Assembly: GCA_001931905.2 (NCBI GenBank)
Contig: MSJI02000384.1
Span: 1 to 24,175, forward strand
DNA length: 24,175 nt
From: Cladosporium sp. IMV 00045
Taxonomy: Eukaryota > Ascomycota > Dothideomycetes > Cladosporiales > Cladosporiaceae
Direction: 5' to 3'
In this document: piece after piece, positions 1 through 7,496 of the stretch
Numbering within the stretch: position 1 is the stretch's first letter
Layout of the letters: the number at the start of each line of letters is the position of its first letter
Position numbers and translations under genes: made by a program
The notes under the pieces: model-generated
Told to the model about the DNA's origin: nothing
The model's input: only the letters and a program-made list of their open reading frames with translations
Database searches by the model: none

Positions 1-678
1 TTTTTCTTTTTTTTGTAGAAGTGTTGATTGGGATGTAGAGCTCAAGAGGAGTGTGAGATTTTCCCCCCAGAAGATGCTAAGATTGTGTTTGTTTGGACCG
101 CCAGAATATCATGATCTCATCATCATTGTCATCAGTATCAGTGCGTGTCGGTCGATGACGAGATGTGTTCCTGGCGAGATGGTGGGGGTGGGGCATATTC
201 AAGCTGTAGATCGCTCGGTTGGCTTGAGGCAGGAAAACATGGGCATGTCGAAGTCGTACGATGAGGACACAGACGCATCAAGAACGGGCACCTTAAGGAG
301 GCATTACGTGTTCACGCTGTCCCGTGGAGACTGATGCATATACGGCCTTGGAGAATACTCAGTACAGTTCAATAGCAAGAGACTCAACACTGGGATCGAA
401 AGTGGCATGGTTCAATTATTCATTTGCTGATCAGTAATACGAACATAAAACACGCTATAATATCACAGTAACGAAAACAATGCTCTCCACCAAAAACCTC
501 AGATCGCATGCGACTGAGGTGAAGACAAGGTCGCTCGCATTCGGCCTTGCAGCGACCTATCAGGCAAAGTGGCTAGCATCTTGTGTGCTTCTGCCAATGA
601 TTTTCGCCTCCAATAATATATGCTTCGTTTCATAGCGCGACTCAACGTATGCTTTCAGGCGTGAGGGCAACGGATCGT
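1..678. other. Non-coding left edge, 3' side of the large unknown gene
   Basis: No convincing gene is seen here. The stretch opens with a T-rich run (about positions 1-16) followed by TAG. It then carries only short reading frames with no recognisable motif and no plausible splicing partner. Positions just below 679 must hold the 3' untranslated region of the minus-strand gene that follows. A gene lying mostly outside the window to the left cannot be excluded. Confidence 0.5.
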
Positions 679-3600
679 TCAAGTAGACTTGACGAGTGAG
701 GTTTGCGCACGCCCCTTTTGCACCTTTCCACCGCGCTTGCCACCACCAGATGCTGGGTTCTCGGTAGTAGCTGGTGCTGGCGACTTCTGCTGGGGCGTTG
801 AGGCTGCTGACGGCTTTTGAGAGCCGTTCTTCTTGGGTGCAGTGGAACTCTGCGCCGTTGAAGCCTGGGTGCTTGCCTGGCCGTCTTTGCCGTTGGGGAC
901 CTTCGCCTTTGGCTTGTTCGGTGCTTTGTAGGGCCCAGATCGCCTCCAGAAGATGGGATTGTGCTTAGTCTTCACGCCGGGCATTTTGACGAAACATCCC
1001 TTGGGGTTTCTGTAATGCACCTTGAGCATGTCGAACTGCACTTTGCTCAGCGCTTCACTCGGCTGAGCAACATCTTCAGCGCGCATCGCCAGCATGTTGT
1101 ACCTCGGGTCAAGGCCGAGATCAGGGTAGACCGCATTGCGAGGAATCCTGGTCAAAGGCTTAGAGCCGAAGCTGAGCTCCTCGTTGAACATTTGTTCAAT
1201 GGTGTCCTTGCTGACAACATCACTGCTCTCATCGATGACGAAACCTTCAACAGTGGCACGCTTGTTAGTCCGTAGGCCTTGTGGCAAAGACACAGTGGCA
1301 CCCGGTGCAGCAGGAGCCTCGTGCATTGCTGTCCGAGACGAGCTTGCCACAGTGTACGCCGGACTTTGCGTCTTAGGCGGGGTCTTAGGTGGTGAAGGTG
1401 GAGTCTCCGTGGTGATGTTGGTACGGTTGAACAGACCGTTGAAGCGAGCCTGCCAGGCTTCATTCTGAACCAATGGACGCATAGCACCAGGCGGTCCCCA
1501 GTGTTGGCGGGGAGGCATCACGACAGATGGCTGCTGCGTAGGAGCAGCGACAGCCTGCGGCGGGAGCTTCACCACCGGCTTACTGCGAGGTAGGCGAACG
1601 TGAGGATGCTTCGCATTGCCAGTGTATACCGGATGAGTGGCGGTCTCTGGAGGGGGCGGTGGCTGCTCTTTCGAGTCGACGGTCGGAGGAAGAGGCTCTG
1701 TGGGAATGTTGACTCTACGAGGAGTGCCAACAGGCGCGGGCTGAGGTCGTCCTTGAGGGCGTCCAATGGGGAGTGGCTGGACTGGAGCGCCTCCATGTGC
1801 CGGGTTCATAGAGCCATCAGGCAGACGCACAGTGTTCTCGGCGGTGTTTTTCCAGGGGTGGGTCATCGGTGAGGTGGTCGGCAAAGGCACCGCCGGTTGC
1901 GTCTGCGTACTCGGTGGAGCGGGGGTAAGGCTAGACACGGAGCGGGATCCTTGAGCATCGTGAATGGTGTATTCAGATTTCTCGACCTTGCGCGGGCCAC
2001 CGAGACGTCCACGTGAGGTTTGCTTGAATGTTTCCTTGAACGTATCGTCCGCGGGTGGGGCCGACATATTCTCGGAGACATTATGGTTGCCGATTTGGCC
2101 AGCCTTTTCGTATTGAGCTGGTAAGGTCTGGGCAGCATTTCTCCATGCGTTGAGCCTGCTGTCCTCGGAGGTTTGCTGGTGGAGTGGCGGCTGCGCGCGA
2201 GATGGCGGCGCAATCGGCCCTGGAATATGACGTCCCATGGCAGGGCCTGGTGAAGCGCCACTCGGTCGGGATTGCGCCATAAAGTGATCTGGTCTACCTT
2301 CCATTCCTGGCGGAGCAAATGCGCGGGTCTGTTCGGTGACATGATTAGGTTGAAGGCTCGGTGATCGCGATTCCGAGCCGAGAGCCTGGGGTGAGATGCG
2401 AGTAGAAGTACCAGGCCGAGCCATGCCAGGTGGTGGTGGCAACGAAGATCCCTGCTGGGACATCATTGGCATGGGAGCGAAGCTTGATGCGCTTTCGAAG
2501 ACACCATTGCCGATACCTGCAGTACCCCACACGTTGCCACTACCAGCAGAAGGCCAGGGGGAAAATCCATCGTTGCCCACCATCGGTGAACGGCCGAAAG
2601 GCTGTTGCTTGCGCTCTCCAGGAGAAGAAAATGCTGAGTTGGGTGCGCGGTATGGAGATGAGGTTGCCTGCTGGAAAGGCGCACGAGCACTGGCTTTGGG
2701 CGAAAGGGGTCCGCGCGGGCCTTGGCGTTGCATGTGATCAGATATCGACCGAGCCGGCAGGGCTACATTTTCAGGCTTCGGCATGGATGAAGGCAGGTCG
2801 ACCTGTGGCATACTGGCCCGAGTAGGCTCAGAAACGTTGGTCGATGGAGGTAGACTTTGGGCCTCGGGGACAATGTTGCTGACGGTCGTTGCTTCAGGCT
2901 CTTTCGGTGGTGCTGGGTCGTTTGATTGAGGTTCGACCGATGGGGTGGCTTCGACCTTTGCATCGGTGACAGGCTTCGGAGCAGCGGCGGCGGCGGCCTC
3001 TTTGGCGGCCTGTCGCTCCTGTCTCGATTGGCCAGCACCTTCAAGGGCTGCCATCTTGGCCTTCAATCGCTCTTTCCTGGCGGTCTCTGCGGCCTCTTCT
3101 TCCTCCTGCCTTCTCTTGCGTGCCAACTCGCGCTTCTCCTTCATGATGCGCTCTTGCACCTTCACAGGGTCCTCCATTTCTTCTCCTGCCCCAGCTTGAG
3201 GTGGAGGTGGCAGTTGCTGCTGCCACGCATTTTGTTGATTGAACATGCCGTGCATTTCGGCACGTGCGAGATTCGGCGAAGTCTTCATGTCATGACTGGT
3301 GACGGTGCTTGGGCGACGTTCGTGTGGAGAATACGGGTCCGCATTCCTGTTGATTGACATCCTTCGGGGAGCCATGCTACCCTGGCTAACGCTTGAACCT
3401 CTTCTGCGAGCCCAAGCCGGAGCGCCGTCGGTCTGACTGCCAGAGCGTGTTTGAAATGCTGGAGATGGCTCGGGGGGATGGTCCATGCCGGGTTGAGAGG
3501 GGCGCTGCAGCACGGGTTTGCGACCATAAGGATCGGGCCTGGAGCTACGACGACCTTCTGGCGCTGGCTCACGGCGGCCACTGACAGAGTTGAAAAGCTC

Positions 3601-5028
3601 GCGGCTGCCACCTTCTCCCTCGCGCCAGGAGCGATCGAACGTGTCTGCGGCAATTTCTCGCGCGGGCGGCGGTGGAGGAGGCATAGATGAGTCGTATGCC
3701 CTGGCGTCCTGGGTGGCTAGCGAGGGCGGTTGCGCCACCTGCTGTACCGGAAGAGTGATGGGCGAGACTTTGTCGACAGGAGGAAGAGTTGCCCACGGTG
3801 ACTTGGCTGGAGGTGCCGGACTCTTTGCTTTCAACGTAGGCTTCTCAGAACCTGGAGATTGTGTCGCTAGGCCATTCTGCTTTGCCTGTGCTGCTGCTCC
3901 GGGCTTCAAAATAGTCTTTGGGGGACCAGAAGGCTCTGCTGGGCGCTTCAAAGCAGTCAGAGAGGGCTTGGCGCCTTCCGCCGGTTTCTCAGCAGCCGGT
4001 TCGACTGGCTTAGCATCCTTGGTCGGTGGTGCATTGTCCGCTGGCGTAAGTGCAGATTTCGTTCCATCAATCCAAGTCACTGCTTCCGGAACCCAGTCGT
4101 CTTCGTCCTCGTCAATGTCCGCCCATTTCGACTCCTTGCCATTCTCATCGGATTGTAGGCGCGTCGCCAGGTGGATGCCATACTGTTGCTTGAGCTCCTC
4201 GTCGGTGAACTGCTTTGGGGGTGGGGGAGCGGTAGGCCTGTTCTTATTCCAGACCTTGCTGGCATCCGGGCCACTAGGGGACTCGGCATTTTGGCGTGCC
4301 TTCTGAAGTTCCCGAAGCGACGCACCAGTTTTTGCGATGAGCCTCGGCTTCGCTGCAGGCGCAGGGGCTGGGTTGACAGGCGAGGCTACGATAGAGTCAG
4401 TTATGCCCGTCAGAACCGATATGTAATTCGTACCTCTTTCTGAAGTCTTTGCAGCTGCGGGTGCAGCAGAAGCTGACTTTGCGAGAAAGTTCTTGGTCAC
4501 CGATATCTTGCTGAATGTAGTCGGTTTCTTGACCGAGTTCGTGCGCACGTGCAGGTGACCGTCTTTCAGCTCGGTAGCGTCTCCTTTGCTCATGTCCGTA
4601 TCGGAGTTGACAGCCGACGCATCGTGAGATCCTCCATCTTCTGTGACTGACCCTTGACTAGCGTTGTCGTGAATCCCGTTTACTGCCTGAAGCTTTTGGT
4701 TTGCCTTGTGCGAATCCTCGGTATCTATCGGCTGTGCAATCGCAGGAACTTTGTTGGACTCAGCCGCGGCATCCCCAGCACTTGGCTCAGCCGCAGCGTG
4801 TCCTGCGTCGGCTACCTTGCCATCCAAAGTGTCGATGTTGGTCGCAAGGCTGCTTGGTTTTTGGGAAGCGTGAGCGTCGGTGGTTTCGAATGAAATAGCT
4901 GTGGAATTGTCGTTGCCGGATTCGGCAGAAGCGGTAGAGGTGTGGTTCGCAGCAGCGTCGACAAGCGGAGACGAGCCGCTCGCCGACTCGGAGACGTTTA
5001 CCACATTGTGGCTAACCTGCTCTGCCAT
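679..5028 (-). CDS. Large proline-rich, low-complexity protein of unknown function
   Basis: I do not recognise this protein and assign no function. The frame is open from 5211 down to the stop at 679 without an intron. The upstream end of that frame is a TTG, so the start must be an internal ATG. I chose the ATG at 5028 (protein begins MAEQVSHN, 1449 residues) because its context, GTT-ATG-G, is better than that of the ATG at 5115. Visible parts: a Ser/Ala-rich N-terminus (about 1-150); a basic Ser/Thr patch around HVRTNSVKKP; an acidic tryptophan-containing block WADIDEDEDDWVPE near residue 300; five or more polyproline runs, possible SH3, WW or profilin ligands; a long charged helix of Arg/Lys/Glu near residues 620-680 that looks like a single alpha-helix or coiled coil; and a more ordered basic block at about 1260-1370 ending in a Lys/Ser/Ala tail. 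No membrane segment or catalytic motif is seen. The composition suggests a scaffold or RNA/protein-binding adaptor, which is inference only. Confidence 0.8.
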   Translation of the reverse strand: MAEQVSHNVVNVSESASGSSPLVDAAANHTSTASAESGNDNSTAISFETTDAHASQKPSSLATNIDTLDGKVADAGHAAAEPSAGDAAAESNKVPAIAQPIDTEDSHKANQKLQAVNGIHDNASQGSVTEDGGSHDASAVNSDTDMSKGDATELKDGHLHVRTNSVKKPTTFSKISVTKNFLAKSASAAPAAAKTSERGTNYISVLTGITDSIVASPVNPAPAPAAKPRLIAKTGASLRELQKARQNAESPSGPDASKVWNKNRPTAPPPPKQFTDEELKQQYGIHLATRLQSDENGKESKWADIDEDEDDWVPEAVTWIDGTKSALTPADNAPPTKDAKPVEPAAEKPAEGAKPSLTALKRPAEPSGPPKTILKPGAAAQAKQNGLATQSPGSEKPTLKAKSPAPPAKSPWATLPPVDKVSPITLPVQQVAQPPSLATQDARAYDSSMPPPPPPAREIAADTFDRSWREGEGGSRELFNSVSGRREPAPEGRRSSRPDPYGRKPVLQRPSQPGMDHPPEPSPAFQTRSGSQTDGAPAWARRRGSSVSQGSMAPRRMSINRNADPYSPHERRPSTVTSHDMKTSPNLARAEMHGMFNQQNAWQQQLPPPPQAGAGEEMEDPVKVQERIMKEKRELARKRRQEEEEAAETARKERLKAKMAALEGAGQSRQERQAAKEAAAAAAPKPVTDAKVEATPSVEPQSNDPAPPKEPEATTVSNIVPEAQSLPPSTNVSEPTRASMPQVDLPSSMPKPENVALPARSISDHMQRQGPRGPLSPKASARAPFQQATSSPYRAPNSAFSSPGERKQQPFGRSPMVGNDGFSPWPSAGSGNVWGTAGIGNGVFESASSFAPMPMMSQQGSSLPPPPGMARPGTSTRISPQALGSESRSPSLQPNHVTEQTRAFAPPGMEGRPDHFMAQSRPSGASPGPAMGRHIPGPIAPPSRAQPPLHQQTSEDSRLNAWRNAAQTLPAQYEKAGQIGNHNVSENMSAPPADDTFKETFKQTSRGRLGGPRKVEKSEYTIHDAQGSRSVSSLTPAPPSTQTQPAVPLPTTSPMTHPWKNTAENTVRLPDGSMNPAHGGAPVQPLPIGRPQGRPQPAPVGTPRRVNIPTEPLPPTVDSKEQPPPPPETATHPVYTGNAKHPHVRLPRSKPVVKLPPQAVAAPTQQPSVVMPPRQHWGPPGAMRPLVQNEAWQARFNGLFNRTNITTETPPSPPKTPPKTQSPAYTVASSSRTAMHEAPAAPGATVSLPQGLRTNKRATVEGFVIDESSDVVSKDTIEQMFNEELSFGSKPLTRIPRNAVYPDLGLDPRYNMLAMRAEDVAQPSEALSKVQFDMLKVHYRNPKGCFVKMPGVKTKHNPIFWRRSGPYKAPNKPKAKVPNGKDGQASTQASTAQSSTAPKKNGSQKPSAASTPQQKSPAPATTENPASGGGKRGGKVQKGRAQTSLVKST

Positions 5029-5860
5029 AACAGAATGTCGGACTGTTTGCGCAGCGTCACTCGTGTCAGCCGGTGGATGTGGAGCGATAACTGACTCGAA
5101 CGATGGCGCAAGCATGAAGGGGTGGTGATGTGGAGCTAGGCCCGCCGGGACCTTGTGAATAAAGGCGCTGGGTGGCAGAGGTGTAGTGTATGTGCGCGAA
5201 TGCAGTATCAAAAGAATTCAGGGTAGTGATGGGGAGATACCTGGTCAGATGTCGGGATACGCCACGGTTCGAGTGTCGGGTTGGGGGTTGGGTTGACCGG
5301 CGTCTGCGGCGACACTTGCGCGAGCGCGGTGAAGAGCGCGTGAGGTGGGAATGAGGTCGCGCTCGAGGGGAGAGGGGGTAAGTGAGGTCCTCTCTTGCGT
5401 CGGATGTCGCGAAGGCGGTGGTGTTGGTGAGTGTAGGCTGCCTTGAATCGTCGGACTGAGCTGGACGTCAAAGGCGGTCCTTACGCACGGGCCCACTACC
5501 TAGTAGTCAAAGGAACGTCGACGTAAGACAGGCCAAAGCACTGATATGTGAGAAGACGGTATCACAAATCTTCGAGATGAATTGTTAGGTGTGATGCAGG
5601 AGATAAATTTCTACCCTGCAATCCAAGATGGATGGTATTGCAGATTATGATATGACGAGAGCCGCGAGTTGCAGACCGAGAAACTGTAAACGTCACGTGA
5701 TGACAAGCTGCTGTCAGTCACCAACAGCCAGCACAGAGCACCGATCACAACGCAAAGAAGCTGCTAGCAAGGAAAAGATATTGTCGACAACTTCCCATTC
5801 GGCTTATTTACATATACACGTCCCCCGACTTCCACATTTCTATCATTGCGTACAGCACGT
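5029..5860. other. Intergenic: upstream region of the large unknown gene and 3' flank of ATP17
   Basis: No coding gene is supported. A plausible 5'-UTR intron for the minus-strand large gene lies at 5168-5240 (donor GTATCT, acceptor CCCAG on the minus strand, 73 nt). Splicing it does not join any upstream reading frame to the coding frame, so it would be untranslated, and its branch point is weak. The frames at about 5208-5496 are Pro/Ser-rich and unconvincing. Positions 5500-5860 show nothing recognisable. Confidence 0.4.
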
Positions 5861-6473
5861 CTAGTGCGCGTTGTTCTTGTGGTGACCTGGATCGTTGTCA
5901 GCAGGCTGTCTTCCCTCAAGGAATTTTGCAGCATCCACGTACGCAGGTGGAAGTAGTAGTTGTTGGCGTAACCGATGAGGATGAGGCCACCGACAATGTG
6001 AGCGAGCGCTGAGCGGTAGTCAGTATCCGTGGTCCTTCTCTCTTCCTAGCTCGGCGGATCGTAGAAAACGTACGCATGGCGCGAGCGTTCTTGCCGTTCA
6101 TGTAGCGGGCCTGGTATCTCTGGGCAAAACCCTTGGGCTGAGGAGCCGGGGCAGGGCCACGGGGGAGCTTCTCGTAGAAAGCGACGACCCTCTGCATGCG
6201 CGCGGCATCAGCGGCACCGCCAATGGCCTGTACAGGTGCCAGTCAGCTTCTCATGTCCTTCATATCCTTCCTAGCCCACACCCATTCGCAATGAGTCGGT
6301 CATTTGGCGCATCGAGCGCGCATTTGGTGATTCGAGCGGTCGATCGGAGGAGAACGGGAGGGGGTTACGGGAGCACGTACGTTGGGAGAGGCGACCTGGG
6401 ATTGCTATTAGTATTTTCCGCGACGTATTCAAAATGAACTGCATACCTTCGGGGGGACGAGAGTAGAGACCAT
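5861..6473 (-). CDS. ATP17: Mitochondrial F1Fo-ATP synthase subunit f (Atp17)
   Basis: This is subunit f of the membrane Fo sector of mitochondrial ATP synthase, which sits beside subunit a in the inner membrane and is needed for assembly and dimer structure. I read it as five exons on the minus strand: 6447-6473, 6381-6395, 6074-6227, 5943-6008 and 5861-5886. These add to 288 nt, or 95 residues plus TAG, and all four introns (51, 153, 65 and 56 nt) have GT..AG ends. The family is recognised from the N-terminal block VSTLVPPKVASPN, the block FYEKLPRGPAPAP, the RYQARY motif, one membrane helix (about AHIVGGLILIGYA) and the closing YYFHLRHHKNNAH. Exon 2 is only 15 nt and encodes VASPN. Length matches the family (yeast about 100 residues). 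Yeast Atp17 carries a few more N-terminal residues; none is found upstream, so this start is favoured. It is divergent from the complex I gene at 6683. Confidence 0.93.
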
Positions 6474-6682
6474 GGTTGCGGTGTTGGGTATGTATGGCGG
6501 TGGATAGTCTTCGCCGTCGCAAGTAGTGAAGCGAGCAGTCCTCACGTCGGGTTCCTCCTCGACGGGAGCTTCCGTTGCTCGGACCACCTATCTGCCCCAA
6601 TTGATGCTGACCCAATGATACCAACGTCGAGCGTCGCCCATAGAGAAGGTCTGCGACCCTCACATACACACAACCACAAGCC
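6474..6682. promoter_or_regulatory. Bidirectional promoter of ATP17 and the NDUFS4 gene with two CCAAT boxes
   Basis: The two start codons face away from each other across 209 bp, so one region must drive both genes. It contains two CCAAT pentamers on the plus strand, at 6597-6601 and 6612-6616. They lie 15 bp apart, 67-86 bp upstream of the NDUFS4 start and 124-143 bp upstream of the ATP17 start. CCAAT is the known site of the fungal HAP/CBC complex, which activates respiratory genes; that it acts here is inference. No clear TATA box is seen. Confidence 0.6.
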
Positions 6683-7496
6683 ATGACGACCCTTCAAAGA
6701 TTCGCAGCCTCGACGCTGCGTGCGTCCGCCCGCCCGACGCTTTCCCAGCGCGCGCCCGTCCTCGTCCGTCGCGAGACCGCTGCTCACAACCCTGGCATGG
6801 CCGCTGGTGGCCAACAAGGGCGTCCCGCCGCCTCGCCCAACGATGCGCCTACTGGCAAGCTGGGCGACTCCGACATGATCAGACAGCAGGGACCGGTCGA
6901 GGGCCAGCCTGACCACAACCCCGACTACGACGTGACTACGGATTACAGAGTCTCGTAAGGAATACCGGGAGAAACAATCGCATTGGCGGGGATATGGTGT
7001 TGATACAATAGACAGGGCTTTCTCACCAGTTCCCAAGAGGGTCATGGACGGCTCCGAGCCTGGTCTTGACACTCCTGCCGCCGTCCTTTCTGGCGCGCCC
7101 ACCGATCTTCAAGCCAGGACCGTCCGGTACATGCGACCCATTCAATCACTGCGCGAAGTTCGCGACACAAAACTGACATGTCCCAGCATCTACCGCCCCG
7201 CAAAGACCGCCACCCAGTCCGGCGACTGGCACGGCCACACATGGCGCATGGACTGGGACGTCCTGTCCAAGGGCCACAGGTGGGAGAACCCGCTCATGGG
7301 CTGGCAATCCAGCGCAGACGCCATGCAGGGCACCCGCCTCGACTTCAAGACCAAAGACGACGCGATCAACTTTGCCAACAAGCAGGGCTACGAGTACTTC
7401 GTCCAGGAGCCGAACGAGCGCAAGATCGTCCCCAAGGCCTATGCTACGCAGTTCGTCTACAGCCCCGGCAAGCTGAAGCAGGTCAGGACGAAATAG
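6683..7496 (+). CDS. nuo-21: NADH:ubiquinone oxidoreductase 21 kDa subunit (NDUFS4 / AQDQ type)
   Basis: This is an accessory subunit of mitochondrial respiratory complex I on the peripheral matrix arm, important for assembly and stability of the NADH-oxidising module. Three exons are read: 6683-6954, 7016-7126 and 7187-7496, giving 693 nt or 230 residues. The introns (61 and 60 nt) begin GTAAGG and GTACAT and end in CAG. Residues 1 to about 30 are rich in Arg, Ser and Ala with no acidic residue, as in a mitochondrial targeting peptide. The family region is the C-terminal exon: IYRPAK followed by the Trp-rich stretch with W142, W147, W151, W160 and W167 (HTWRMDWD, ENPLMGW), then the LDFKTKDDAINFANKQGYEY block typical of NDUFS4. 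Length fits the Neurospora 21 kDa subunit. It shares its promoter with ATP17, so two oxidative-phosphorylation subunits are paired. Confidence 0.94.

Noticed and set aside
1..20. T-rich tract followed by TAG, resembling a 3' splice site
   Set aside because: The matching upstream exon would be outside the window and the following sequence has no convincing coding frame.
53..334. 93-residue plus-strand frame near the left edge
   Set aside because: No motif, no splice partner and no clear codon pattern; too weak to call a gene.
3590..4306. 238-residue open frame on the plus strand opposite the large unknown gene
   Set aside because: It is antisense to a longer, clearly protein-like frame, has a Gly/Ala/Ser/Cys make-up typical of an antisense shadow, and shows no motif.
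5208..5496. Pro/Ser/Thr-rich minus-strand frames as an upstream coding exon of the large gene
   Set aside because: The only good intron (5168-5240) does not join them in frame with the downstream protein; they are more likely 5' untranslated sequence.
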